DNA from: Leucobacter ruminantium
GTDB lineage: Bacteria; Actinomycetota; Actinomycetes; Actinomycetales; Microbacteriaceae
DNA: 64,000 bases
Direction of reading: 5' to 3'
Assembly: GCF_017565705.1 (NCBI RefSeq)
Contig: NZ_JAGDYL010000001.1
Span: 124,001 to 188,000, forward strand
Shown piece after piece: positions 25,795 to 34,126 of the stretch. Position 1 is the first letter of the stretch. Every line of letters begins with the position of its first letter. A model generated the notes under the pieces. That model was not told where the DNA came from, did not search any database, and was given only the letters and a program-made list of their open reading frames with translations. The position numbers and the translations under genes are program-made.

Positions 25795-26571
25795 TCAGGA
25801 GGCCGAGGCGACGGCCTCGTCGAGCAGCTGCCGGAAGGCCTCGATCGGCTGCGCCCCGCTCATCGCCTGCCCGTCGACGGCGAAGAACGGCACGCCGGTG
25901 ACGCCGAGGCTCTGCGCCGTGTCGGTGCTCGCCTGCACCGCCGCTCGCAGCTGCTCACTGCTCATGTCGCGCTCGAAGCGCTCGAGGTCTTTCACACCGG
26001 CGCGCTCGGCCAGCGCCACGAGCTCGTCCACCGGCAGCTCGGGGTGCCCGCTCTCGGGCGCGACCGCGAAGACCGCCTGCACGAACTCGACGTAGCGCCC
26101 CTGCTCGCCCGCGGCCCGCGCCGCCGCAGCGGCCCGCAGCGATTCCTCCCCGAAGAACGCGGCGTCGTGCATCTCGATCCGCACCTTGCCGGTCTTCACG
26201 TACTCCTCCATGAGGATCGGGAACGTCTCCCGGCTGTACACGGCGCAGTACGGGCAGCGCATGTCCACCCACTCGCTCAGCACCACGGGAGCGTCGACGT
26301 CTCCGACAGCCATGGGGTCGCCCTCGATCCTGCGCTCGAGCGAGTTCGCGGCGGGAGCCGCATCGGATCCCTCGCCGCTGTCGCTCTCGGAGACCGAGGA
26401 TCCCTGCCCCGCTCGCCCGGCGGCATCTCCCGAGACCCCTGTGCTCCACTGCACACCGGTGACGACGAGCAGCGCCGCCGCCGCGATGGCGAGCACCACC
26501 GTGACGGAGCGGAGCCGACGATAGCGTCGTTCGAGTTCCGGGCGCGGCAGGGCTTCGATCGGGCGGCTCAT
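25795..26571 (-). CDS. DsbA-like thioredoxin-fold protein, membrane anchored
   Basis: The 258-residue protein has one N-terminal membrane helix (about residues 23-42), a Ser/Gly-rich linker and a thioredoxin_4-type domain with active site CPYC ([10 protein letters not shown], about 115). The cis-Pro loop appears in [12 protein letters not shown]. It should oxidise, isomerise or receive electrons outside the membrane with the adjacent CcdA-like protein. The start at 26571 is preceded seven bases upstream by TAGCGT. Confidence 0.9.
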   Translation of the reverse strand: MSRPIEALPRPELERRYRRLRSVTVVLAIAAAALLVVTGVQWSTGVSGDAAGRAGQGSSVSESDSGEGSDAAPAANSLERRIEGDPMAVGDVDAPVVLSEWVDMRCPYCAVYSRETFPILMEEYVKTGKVRIEMHDAAFFGEESLRAAAAARAAGEQGRYVEFVQAVFAVAPESGHPELPVDELVALAERAGVKDLERFERDMSSEQLRAAVQASTDTAQSLGVTGVPFFAVDGQAMSGAQPIEAFRQLLDEAVASAS

Positions 26572-26578
26572 GCGATCC

Positions 26579-26584
26579 ACGCTA
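26579..26584 (-). promoter_or_regulatory. -10 hexamer of the DsbA-like gene
   Basis: TAGCGT is followed by GGATCGC and the ATG, the same leaderless spacing as at other genes here. Confidence 0.4.
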
Positions 26585-26644
26585 TCCGAGCACCGCGGGC
26601 CGGGCCGAATCAGGGGCCCGATCTTCACCCGTCGTTCGAACCGG

Positions 26645-27718
26645 TCAGGCCCCCAGAGCCGCTATGGCGTCGATGAGCGCCGTGGTCTCGGGCTCGGTGC
26701 CCACCGTCAAGCGCAGGTGGCCCTCGATTCCGAGATTGCGGATGAGGATGCCCTGGGCTCGGAGCGTCTCGAAGGCTCCCGTCGGATCGGCGAAACCGCC
26801 GACGAGCAGGAAGTTCGCGCCCGAGGGGTGCACCTCGTAGCCGAGCTCGGTGAGCGCCGTCGCGAGACGGTCGCGCTGCTCGCGGATGTCCGCAACGGTC
26901 GCCAGCATCTCACCGGAGTGCCGGATCGCGGCCGTGGCGGCCGCCTGCGTCAGCGCCGAGAGGTGGTAGGGCAGCCGCACCAGGCGGAGAGCGTCGATGA
27001 CCGCGGGATCGGCCGCGAGGTATCCGAGACGCACGCCGGCGAAGGCGAAGGCCTTGCTCATGGTGCGGGAGACGAGCAGCCGGTGCCGGCCCGGCAGCAG
27101 GGCGACGCTGCTCTCGCGCTCGGCGTCGAACTCCTGATAGGCCTCGTCGACGATGAGGATGCCATCGAAGGCATCGTAGGCCGCGAGCACGACGTCGCGG
27201 TCGAGGGGCGTGCCCGTCGGATTGTTCGGGCCGCAGAGGATCGCGATGTCGGGGCGGTGCTCGCGCAGCGCCGCGACCGTGAACTCCGGGGTCAGCGCGT
27301 AGCCCTCCGGCCGGGGCACGTCGATCCAACCCGTATCGGTGCCGGATGCGAGCAGCGGGTACATGGAGTAGGTGGGCGAGAAGCTCAGCAGGGTGCGGCC
27401 CGGGCCGCCGAAGGCCTGGAGGATCTGCTGCAGCACCTCGTTGGAGCCGTTCGCGGCCCAGAGCTGCTCGGCGGTGAGCCCGTGGCCGAGATACCCCGCC
27501 AGGGCGGTGCGGAGCTCCACGAACTCCCGGTCGGGATAGCGGTTGACGCCGCGCACGGCCTCGGCGAGGGACGCGACGATGTCCTCGATGACCGGGTCGG
27601 GGATCGGATGCGTGTTCTCGTTGACGTTCAGGCTGATCGGCACCGCGTCCTGCGGGGCGCCGTAGGGCTCCTGGCCCACGAGGTTGTCGCGGAGGGGAAG
27701 ATCGCTCAAGCTGGTCAC
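26645..27718 (-). CDS. hisC: Histidinol-phosphate aminotransferase
   Basis: The 357-residue fold-type I PLP enzyme converts imidazole-acetol phosphate to histidinol phosphate. LNVNENTHPIPDP at the start, NRYPD, CGPNNPTG, the PLP Lys in SRTMSKAFAFAGVRLG (about 221) and FLLVGG are all typical. The start is GTG, six bases after TAGACT. Transcription can run through the dsbA/ccdA pair into hisB-hisH-priA. Confidence 0.95.
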   Translation of the reverse strand: MTSLSDLPLRDNLVGQEPYGAPQDAVPISLNVNENTHPIPDPVIEDIVASLAEAVRGVNRYPDREFVELRTALAGYLGHGLTAEQLWAANGSNEVLQQILQAFGGPGRTLLSFSPTYSMYPLLASGTDTGWIDVPRPEGYALTPEFTVAALREHRPDIAILCGPNNPTGTPLDRDVVLAAYDAFDGILIVDEAYQEFDAERESSVALLPGRHRLLVSRTMSKAFAFAGVRLGYLAADPAVIDALRLVRLPYHLSALTQAAATAAIRHSGEMLATVADIREQRDRLATALTELGYEVHPSGANFLLVGGFADPTGAFETLRAQGILIRNLGIEGHLRLTVGTEPETTALIDAIAALGA

Positions 27719-27724
27719 CGCACC

Positions 27725-27730
27725 AGTCTA
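27725..27730 (-). promoter_or_regulatory. -10 hexamer of hisC
   Basis: TAGACT-GGTGCG-GTG, almost identical to the arrangement at the trmH-like gene. Confidence 0.5.
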
Positions 27731-27977
27731 GAACCTCGACGCGCGGCGAATCGCGTCAGCGCAGGGCCCTTCGAGGCCGTCTTCGATCAGATCGCGCACC
27801 GATGAGCCAAGACGCGCAGAACACGGATATTGCTCACCACTGCCTTTCCAAATGCACCTAGGCTGAGTATCGGCTGTGCATTCCTGGTCGACCAGGGATC
27901 CGCCTTCGGCGTTCGGGGAACAGCGCCGGAATCACCGACCGTGCCTCGTCACGGCCGACCGGGGGAACACTTCACAC

Positions 27978-29636
27978 ATGAGAACACATCGACTCCTCGC
28001 GCTCGGCACCGCCGCCGCGCTCGCTCTGGGAGGCATCGCGATCGCGTCGCCCGCATTCGCCGTCGAACCCCAGCCGCAGGACCGGGAGATGCAGCCACTC
28101 GCAGCCGAGACACGGCTCAGCATCACCACCCCGGGCGACTCGGGGTACTACACCGGTGGGCTCGGCCGGCTGGGAGGCACGGCTGTGCCCGGAGCTCAGC
28201 TGAACATCAGCGCGGCCACGGACAATCGCTCGACCCTCGACATCATTGCCGTCGGCCCCTCCGGCGACTGGTCCGTGACGATGCAGCCTCCGCTCATGAC
28301 CGGCAACGTGCGCGTCGAGGTGTCCCAGTATGAGGACGGGGGCAGTCGGCTGACCGACACCCAGCAGGTGGACTACACCTTCTTCGCCCCGGTGAACATC
28401 ACCTCGATTCCGCCGAGCGGGGTATTCGGCCCCGACGAAGCGGTGACGAGGATCTCGGGCACGGTCGACCCCGCCCTCGCATCCCGCAGCGACTACCGGA
28501 TCACGCCGATCCTGAACGGCGCTTCGTTCGACTACACGATGGACGACTCGGGCAACTGGTCCGTCACCTTCCCGGAACCCCTGCAGCCCGGCAACTACAG
28601 CCTGGTCGTGCAGCAGGCCGTCACCGACCCGGCGGTCCACTCCTCGCTCAGCCCGGCTTCGGCCACGTTCACGGTGGCGGCCGCCCCCGGCCCCGTCTAC
28701 GCCGAGGTCACCATCGACGGATTCTCGGACGATCTCGAGATCCGCACCGGCCCGGTCGCGAAGCTGGACGGCACCGGCGAACCCGGCGCATGGATCGAGG
28801 GAAGCTACGCCCGGGCCGAGGACCCCTTCGGCCCGAGCCCCGAGTTTCACGATTTCACGGCGCAGGTGTCGGAGGACGGCACCTGGTCGTATGCCTTCCC
28901 CGAAACGATCCGCCGCGGAATCTTCACCGCCGCGGTGCATCAGTACGTCGAGGATGAGACGTGGAACAGCAGCTCCTTCGTGCTCGCTCTCCTGGCGGAT
29001 CCCTCGCAGATCACTTCGATCGCTCCGGGGCAGGTGTTCACCGCGGCGAACGCGCCCAACAGCATCGCCGGAACCGTCGACCCGTTCCTGCCGAACGCGT
29101 TCTTCAGCGAGGGCCCGGGCGAACCGGAGGGTCCGGTCAATCTCCTGGCGCAGACCGCCGACGCCCTCGCCGGCTCTCTCGAGCAGGGCGGCGATCCGGC
29201 TGAGGCCGCGGAGTCCGCCGGCGAACTCCTCGCCGATGCCGGGCCGACGGCGACCCCGACCGCTTCCTCCTCGTTCGTCCCGACGCTGACCTCGAGTACC
29301 GGCGCCTCCTACCCGGTGGAGGTCGACGAGAACGGCGATTGGTCCGCCGACCTCGGCGGGCGCCTGCCTGTCGGCGAGTACACGATGACGTTCACGCCGG
29401 TGTTCGCCGACGATTCCATCCAGGAGATCAACCACCTGGACACGGTGAGCGTCAGCTTCTCCGTCGTCGCGGGCGGCGGCTCCAAGAGCGTCGACCCCGG
29501 AACCGGCAAGACCGGAATCACAACGCTTCCGAGCACCGGCGGCGCCAGCCTCCTCCCCTACGCGCTCGGAGCGGCCGGGCTCCTGCTCATCGGCGGCGCG
29601 GCCCTGTTCGTCGCGCGGCGCCGGAACTCCGAGTAG
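27978..29636 (+). CDS. LPXTG-anchored surface protein with four repeated modules
   Basis: The 552-residue protein has a signal peptide (cleavage near AFA), a long extracellular region and a sortase signal TTLPSTGG followed by a membrane helix and the basic tail RRRNSE. The extracellular part has four Ig-like modules, each with a [D/N/T]WS core: GDWSVTM near 98, GNWSVTF near 194, GTWSYAF near 302 and GDWSADL near 454. Two copies of ITSI..VF..SGTVDP-type linkers mark module starts. An Ala/Glu/Gly stretch (about 395-435) separates modules 3 and 4. The start follows a GGGGGA-rich stretch. A function in adhesion or cell-surface structure is likely but unproven; no sortase gene is adjacent. Confidence 0.85.
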   Translation: MRTHRLLALGTAAALALGGIAIASPAFAVEPQPQDREMQPLAAETRLSITTPGDSGYYTGGLGRLGGTAVPGAQLNISAATDNRSTLDIIAVGPSGDWSVTMQPPLMTGNVRVEVSQYEDGGSRLTDTQQVDYTFFAPVNITSIPPSGVFGPDEAVTRISGTVDPALASRSDYRITPILNGASFDYTMDDSGNWSVTFPEPLQPGNYSLVVQQAVTDPAVHSSLSPASATFTVAAAPGPVYAEVTIDGFSDDLEIRTGPVAKLDGTGEPGAWIEGSYARAEDPFGPSPEFHDFTAQVSEDGTWSYAFPETIRRGIFTAAVHQYVEDETWNSSSFVLALLADPSQITSIAPGQVFTAANAPNSIAGTVDPFLPNAFFSEGPGEPEGPVNLLAQTADALAGSLEQGGDPAEAAESAGELLADAGPTATPTASSSFVPTLTSSTGASYPVEVDENGDWSADLGGRLPVGEYTMTFTPVFADDSIQEINHLDTVSVSFSVVAGGGSKSVDPGTGKTGITTLPSTGGASLLPYALGAAGLLLIGGAALFVARRRNSE

Positions 29637-29662
29637 CGCAGCGCCGAGCAAGGCGTCTCGAA

Positions 29663-29693
29663 GGGCGGTGGGGATCCTTGATCCCTACCGCCC
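29663..29693 (+). terminator. Terminator of the LPXTG gene
   Basis: GGGCGGT...GATC and GATCCCTACCGCCC fold into a long near-perfect hairpin, 26 nt past the stop. It includes a copy of the GGGATC word in each arm. Confidence 0.75.
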
Positions 29694-29779
29694 TCGCTCA
29701 TCATCGGTCAGTGGCCCTCCGCTGAACGCAGCCTCCGCAGCCGACGGCGGGTCGATCAGCCGACCGGGCAGCTGCGATA

Positions 29780-30160
29780 TCAGTCGAGACCGAGCTCTTC
29801 CGCGGAGACCACCGCGTCACTGTCGGAATAGCGCAGCGGCACGGCGATCGGCTGCCCCGCCTGCACGCCCGATCCCTCGAGCTGGTTGAGCTGCACGATC
29901 TCGGCCACGAGGTCGCGCGGATCCATCGAGGGGTCGAGTTCGGTGGCCACCGACCACAGCGAAGTGCCGGGTTGCGCGACGACGTAGTGGAACTCCCCGC
30001 CGCCCTCGGCCGTGTTCGAGGCCTGGGCCTGCGGAGCGGCGATCGCCGCGATGAAGGCGAGGACGGCCGCCACGAGCACCGTCGCGAGAGCGCCGAGCAC
30101 GGCTCGACCGCGCCGGGTCAGGCGGAGCTTCGGCGAACCCACCGTGATTGCTGCACTCAT
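29780..30160 (-). CDS. LysM protein divergent from lexA (YneA/DivS/ChiZ-like)
   Basis: The 126-residue protein has a membrane helix (about 22-45) and an extracellular LysM domain (about 58-112; [17 protein letters not shown]). A small membrane-bound LysM protein divergent from lexA is the arrangement of Bacillus yneA and mycobacterial Rv2719c, which are SOS-induced cell division suppressors. That role is inferred from position and domain. The ATG at 30160 follows a GAGGAAGGGA ribosome site. Confidence 0.85.
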   Translation of the reverse strand: MSAAITVGSPKLRLTRRGRAVLGALATVLVAAVLAFIAAIAAPQAQASNTAEGGGEFHYVVAQPGTSLWSVATELDPSMDPRDLVAEIVQLNQLEGSGVQAGQPIAVPLRYSDSDAVVSAEELGLD

Positions 30161-30277
30161 AATCGGTTTCCCTTCCTCAAGGCGACGCCGAGGCGAACAC
30201 CTGTTTCGAATATACCTTCGATTCTCGAAACCATCAAGCATTCATCGAACATCCGTTCCGATGTTTTTCGCGACACT

Positions 30278-30291
30278 CGAACATACGTTTG
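30278..30291. promoter_or_regulatory. SOS box (LexA operator)
   Basis: CGAACATACGTTTG matches the CGAACRNRYGTTYG consensus at every position. It overlaps the lexA -35 region. A weaker relative, CGAACATCCGTTCC, lies at 30246-30259 nearer the LysM gene. Confidence 0.9.
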
Positions 30292-30318
30292 TCGATGTTC
30301 GAGCGCTGCGGCTAGGGT
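30289..30318 (+). promoter_or_regulatory. lexA promoter
   Basis: TTGTCG (30289-30294) and TAGGGT (30313-30318) are 18 bp apart, with the SOS box over the -35 side. This gives a leader of about 90 nt before lexA. Confidence 0.6.
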
Positions 30319-30416
30319 TTCGAGCAACGGGATCACTGAAACAGCAACCACTGACATTCATGGTTCCGGCGCATGTCGCGAGGCCCGCTCGTGCGCATCA
30401 CGACGGAAGGACAGCG

Positions 30417-31082
30417 ATGAGCCCCACCGACGCGTCTCGCCCCGAGAAGCCGCTGAGCGAGAAGCAGCAGGCGATCCTCGAGTTCATCTGCCGCTCGGTC
30501 GAGAGCCGTGGATATCCGCCGAGCATGCGCGAGATCGGCGACGCCGTCGGCCTCTCCTCGCTGTCGAGCGTGACCCACCAGCTGAGCCGCCTCGAGCTCG
30601 CAGGCTACATCCGTCGCGATCCCAACAGGCCGCGCGCGCTCGAGATCCTCATCGAACTCGCCCAGACCAGCGCCGCCGTCGCCGACGCTCCGGAGCAGCA
30701 GGTCGAGGAGGCGGCGTACGTGCCGCTGGTCGGCCAGATCGCGGCGGGCGTGCCGATCACGGCCGACCAGCAGGTCGAGGAGATCGTGCCGCTCCCCCGC
30801 GCGCTCGTCGGCGACGGCCAGCTCTTCATGCTGAAGGTCGTGGGCGACTCGATGATCGACGCCGCCATCTGCGACGGCGACTTCGTCGTCGTGCGCCAGC
30901 AGCGCGAGGCCGAGAACGGCGACATCGTCGCCGCCATGCTCGACGGCGAAGCCACCGTGAAGGTCTTCCGCCGCCGCGACGGGCACACCTGGCTGCTCCC
31001 CCGCAACAGCGCGTTCGAGCCCATCCTGGGCGACCACGCCGAGGTGCTCGGCAAAGTCGTGGCGGTATTCCGCTCCGTGTAG
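30417..31082 (+). CDS. lexA: LexA repressor
   Basis: The 221-residue repressor has an N-terminal winged helix (about 10-75; [19 protein letters not shown]) and a C-terminal S24 protease domain. The self-cleavage site is Ala110-Gly111 (GQIAAGVPI) and the catalytic dyad is Ser145 (VGDSMIDA) and Lys182 (ATVKVF). RecA-stimulated cleavage should derepress lexA, recA and the LysM gene. AAGGA precedes the ATG at 30417, which is why the in-frame ATG at 30360 is not used. Confidence 0.96.
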   Translation: MSPTDASRPEKPLSEKQQAILEFICRSVESRGYPPSMREIGDAVGLSSLSSVTHQLSRLELAGYIRRDPNRPRALEILIELAQTSAAVADAPEQQVEEAAYVPLVGQIAAGVPITADQQVEEIVPLPRALVGDGQLFMLKVVGDSMIDAAICDGDFVVVRQQREAENGDIVAAMLDGEATVKVFRRRDGHTWLLPRNSAFEPILGDHAEVLGKVVAVFRSV

Positions 31083-31088
31083 ATCCAA

Positions 31089-31138
31089 GGTTCACCCCGG
31101 CCTCCGAAGCGGCTCCCTCCGGAGTTCACGGGTGAACC
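31089..31138 (+). terminator. Hairpin after lexA
   Basis: GGTTCACCC and GGGTGAACC are perfect 9-bp arms around 32 nt that hold a second possible small stem. It lies a few bases after the lexA stop. The remainder of the 206-bp gap holds the lipB promoter. Confidence 0.55.
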
Positions 31139-31251
31139 CCTGCCCGCTCTCAGGACGAAACCCTCCCGCACCTCAGCGCGGATCCCCTCCGGGTTCCCCC
31201 ATCGCACACCGCGCGGGAGACCCTCCCGAAGAACGCGTTTCCGCATCCGCA

Positions 31252-31281
31252 TTGATTTGTTGAATCGAGTTCAACTAATCT
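31252..31281 (+). promoter_or_regulatory. lipB promoter with operator-like inverted repeat in the spacer
   Basis: TTGATT (31252-31257) and TAATCT (31276-31281) are 18 bp apart, among the best promoter matches in the window. The spacer holds GTTGAA-TCGAG-TTCAAC (31259-31275), a perfect 6-bp inverted repeat that could bind a repressor. TAATCT lies seven bases before the lipB ATG, so the mRNA is probably leaderless. Confidence 0.65.
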
Positions 31282-31288
31282 GGGGGCC

Positions 31289-31990
31289 ATGCTCGCCACC
31301 ACCGCCCAGCCCGCTCGTACCTCCCCTCCCGTCACCCCTATCCCCACCCGCAGCGCCGGGCTCTCCGGGTCGCCCGTGCCCTACGAACTGGGGATGGAAC
31401 TCCAGACCGCGGCCGCGGAACGCGTGCGCAACGGCGAGGACCGCGGCACTCTCCTGCTCCTCGAGCACGAGCCCGTCTACACGGCGGGTCGCAGATCCCT
31501 CCCCGAGGAGTATCCGCGGGACGGCACGCGCGTCATCCCCGTCGACCGCGGCGGCAAGGTCACCTGGCACGGGCCCGGCCAGCTCGTCGCCTATCCCGTG
31601 ATCCGGCTGCGCGAGCGCTACCGGGTCGTCGAGCTCGTGCGCGTGCTCGAGGGTGCGCTCATCGAGGTCGCACGGGAGTTCGGGGTCGAGGGGTTCCGCG
31701 TCGAGGGTCGCAGCGGCGTGTGGGTCGACGAGGCCGAGCGCGGAGCCGATCCCTCGCCCGCGAAGATCGCGCAGATCGGTCTGCACACGAGCGACGGCAT
31801 CGTCACCCACGGCATCGCGCTCAACTGCTCCAACAGCCTCGAACCGTTCGGCCGCTTCATCCCCTGCGGCATCTCGGATGCGGGCGTGACGACGCTCAGC
31901 CGCGTACGCGGGGCCGAGGTGACGCCCCGCGAGGTCGCGCCGGTGCTCGAAGCCGCGTTCGTCTCCGTCTTCGAGGAGGTCGCCGAGTGA
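31289..31990 (+). CDS. lipB: Octanoyl-(acyl-carrier-protein) transferase
   Basis: The 233-residue enzyme moves octanoyl from ACP to lipoyl domains. The family motifs [27 protein letters not shown] (Lys about 157) and the catalytic Cys in PCGI (about 192) are present. The stretch [11 protein letters not shown] before the Lys motif is longer than usual and is encoded by a copy of GATCCCTCG. The lipA start overlaps its end by 4 bp. Confidence 0.95.
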   Translation: MLATTAQPARTSPPVTPIPTRSAGLSGSPVPYELGMELQTAAAERVRNGEDRGTLLLLEHEPVYTAGRRSLPEEYPRDGTRVIPVDRGGKVTWHGPGQLVAYPVIRLRERYRVVELVRVLEGALIEVAREFGVEGFRVEGRSGVWVDEAERGADPSPAKIAQIGLHTSDGIVTHGIALNCSNSLEPFGRFIPCGISDAGVTTLSRVRGAEVTPREVAPVLEAAFVSVFEEVAE

Positions 31991-33147
31991 GCGCCAGGAA
32001 CATCGGCACCCCGCTCTCCGAGGTGCTCGAGCAGCAGAGGGGCGAGGGATCCGGCCGCACGGCACCGCCCGCAGAGGAGACGCGCACGGCGCCGGGCACC
32101 GCGGCGTCCGGATGCGCCGCACCGGCGTCGTGCGCCGCACCATCGCCGGGCGCTGCGGCAGCACCCGAGGGCCGCCGCCTGCTCCGCATCGAGGCGCGCA
32201 ACGCCGAGACGCCGATCGAACGCAAGCCCGCCTGGATCAAGACCCGCGCCCGCCTCGGGCCCGAATACCGGGACGTGCACTCGCTCGTGCAGCGCGAGGG
32301 ACTGCACACCGTCTGTCAGGAGGCCGGCTGCCCCAACATCTTCGAGTGCTGGGAGGATCGCGAGGCGACCTTCCTGATCGGCGGCTCCATCTGCACCCGG
32401 CGCTGCGACTTCTGCATGATCACCTCGGGCAAGCCGCTGCCGCTCGACACCGACGAGCCGCGCCGCGTGGCGGAGTCGGTGCGCACCATGGGACTGCGCT
32501 ACGCGACCATCACGGGCGTCACCCGCGATGACCTCCCCGACACGGGCGCCTGGCTCTACGCCGAGACGATCCGCCAGATCCACGCGCTGAACCCGGGCTC
32601 GGGCGTCGAGTGCCTCGCCGACGACCTGGGCGGACGTCCCGAAGACCTCGCGCAGGTGTTCGAGGCCGCGCCCGAGGTGTTCGCGCACAACCTCGAGACC
32701 GTGCCCCGCATCTTCAGGCGCATCCGGCCGGGATTCCGCTACGAGCGCTCGCTCGGCGTGATCTCTCAGGCGCGCGACGCCGGCATGATCACGAAGTCGA
32801 ACCTCATCCTCGGCATGGGCGAGGAGCGGCGGGAGATCTCGGACACCATGCGCGAGCTGCGCGACGCGGGGTGCGACATCCTCACGCTCACGCAGTATCT
32901 CAGGCCCTCGAAGCTGCACCACCCGATCGACCGCTGGGTCCGCCCGGAGGAGTTCGTCGAGCTGAAGGCGGAGGCCGAGGCGCTGGGGTTCGCGGGCGTG
33001 CTCGCGGGCCCGCTCGTGCGCTCGTCGTATCGCGCCGGGCGGCTGTGGGCGCAGACGATGGCGAAGCAGGGCCGCCCCGTGCCCGAGCAGCTGCGGAACC
33101 TCGCCGAGAGCGCCGGAGCCGACGACGCGTTCCTCCAGGCGGTCTGA
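31987..33147 (+). CDS. lipA: Lipoyl synthase with a long N-terminal extension
   Basis: The 386-residue radical SAM enzyme inserts two sulfurs into octanoyl groups. Both iron-sulfur sites are visible: the auxiliary cluster ligands [12 protein letters not shown] and the radical SAM motif CTRRCDFC, and the C-terminal RSSY. The conserved chain starts at [19 protein letters not shown] near residue 60. The preceding 60 residues are a low-complexity Ala/Pro/Gly/Thr stretch with an EGSG encoded by GAGGGATCCGG; most LipA proteins lack it. The GTG start overlaps the lipB stop (GTGA). Confidence 0.94.
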   Translation: MSARNIGTPLSEVLEQQRGEGSGRTAPPAEETRTAPGTAASGCAAPASCAAPSPGAAAAPEGRRLLRIEARNAETPIERKPAWIKTRARLGPEYRDVHSLVQREGLHTVCQEAGCPNIFECWEDREATFLIGGSICTRRCDFCMITSGKPLPLDTDEPRRVAESVRTMGLRYATITGVTRDDLPDTGAWLYAETIRQIHALNPGSGVECLADDLGGRPEDLAQVFEAAPEVFAHNLETVPRIFRRIRPGFRYERSLGVISQARDAGMITKSNLILGMGEERREISDTMRELRDAGCDILTLTQYLRPSKLHHPIDRWVRPEEFVELKAEAEALGFAGVLAGPLVRSSYRAGRLWAQTMAKQGRPVPEQLRNLAESAGADDAFLQAV

Positions 33148-33217
33148 GCGGCGTCGTCGGCTGCGCGGCGGAGCCGGATCCCTCGCCGACCGACGAGGAG
33201 GCGCGGAAACCGCTCCC

Positions 33218-34126
33218 CTACACGGCGACCGGGTCGGGGGTGAGCAGCTGCAGCTCGCGCAGCACCGAGAGCACCTGCTCGTGACGGTTGAAGGTGTAGA
33301 GGTGAATCGAGGGCGCGCCGCCGTCGAGCAGTTCGCGTGCGAGTCCGACCACGTGCTCCACCCCGAGCTCGGGCGCGAAACCGCCCGACTCGTCCATCTC
33401 GCGCACCAGTTCGGCCGGCGCCGGCCGGCCTGCGAGCGATGCGACCTTGCGCAGCTGCGCGCTCGTCGACGCCGGCATGAGACCCGGGACTACCGGGATC
33501 GTCAGGCCGGCGGCTCGCGCGTCTGCGACGAAGGAGAGGTACTCCTCCGCCCGGAAGAAGAGCTGCGTGACCGCGAAGTGGGCGCCGGCCTCCTGCTTGG
33601 CGATGAGCCAGTCGATGTCCTCCGCACGCGAGCGCGAGAGGGGGTGGCCGTTCGGGTAGGCGGCGACGGCCGTGCGGCCGACGCTCGTGAACGGCGGACG
33701 CTCGGCGCGCGCCTCGGTGATCAGGCGCACGAGTTCGAGCGAGGAGAGGGATTCCGCCACGACAGCGTCGTCCTCGGAGAGCCCGCGCGGAGGGTCGCCG
33801 CGCAGCGCGAGGAAGTCGTGCACACCGGCGTCCATGATGCCGTGGATCGCGGCGCGCACGGCGTCGCGCGTCTCTCCCACGGTCGTGAGGTGCGCGAGCG
33901 GCAGTGCGTCCGTGTGGTCGCGGAGGTATTGCACGAGGTCGAGCGAGGCGTCGCGGTTCGAGCCGTTGGCGCCGTAGGTCACCGAGATGAAGTCGGGCCC
34001 GGCGGCTGAGAGGTGCTGCGCCGCGTGCCCGAGCGCGAGCGCGGCTGCGCCCGTGCGCGCTGGGAACACCTCGAACGAGAAGCGGGCGCGTGTGGGGGCG
34101 CTGCCCGTCAGCAGCAGTGCGTTCAC
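33218..34126 (-). CDS. metF: Methylenetetrahydrofolate reductase
   Basis: The 302-residue flavoprotein reduces methylene-THF to methyl-THF, the methyl donor for methionine synthesis. FSFEVFPART carries the catalytic Glu, and LRGDPPRG, FAVTQLFF and PVVPGLMPASTS are family motifs. The GTG start overlaps the stop of the preceding methionine synthase-like gene (GTGA). It is the last gene of the metE operon. Confidence 0.94.
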   Translation of the reverse strand: MNALLLTGSAPTRARFSFEVFPARTGAAALALGHAAQHLSAAGPDFISVTYGANGSNRDASLDLVQYLRDHTDALPLAHLTTVGETRDAVRAAIHGIMDAGVHDFLALRGDPPRGLSEDDAVVAESLSSLELVRLITEARAERPPFTSVGRTAVAAYPNGHPLSRSRAEDIDWLIAKQEAGAHFAVTQLFFRAEEYLSFVADARAAGLTIPVVPGLMPASTSAQLRKVASLAGRPAPAELVREMDESGGFAPELGVEHVVGLARELLDGGAPSIHLYTFNRHEQVLSVLRELQLLTPDPVAV

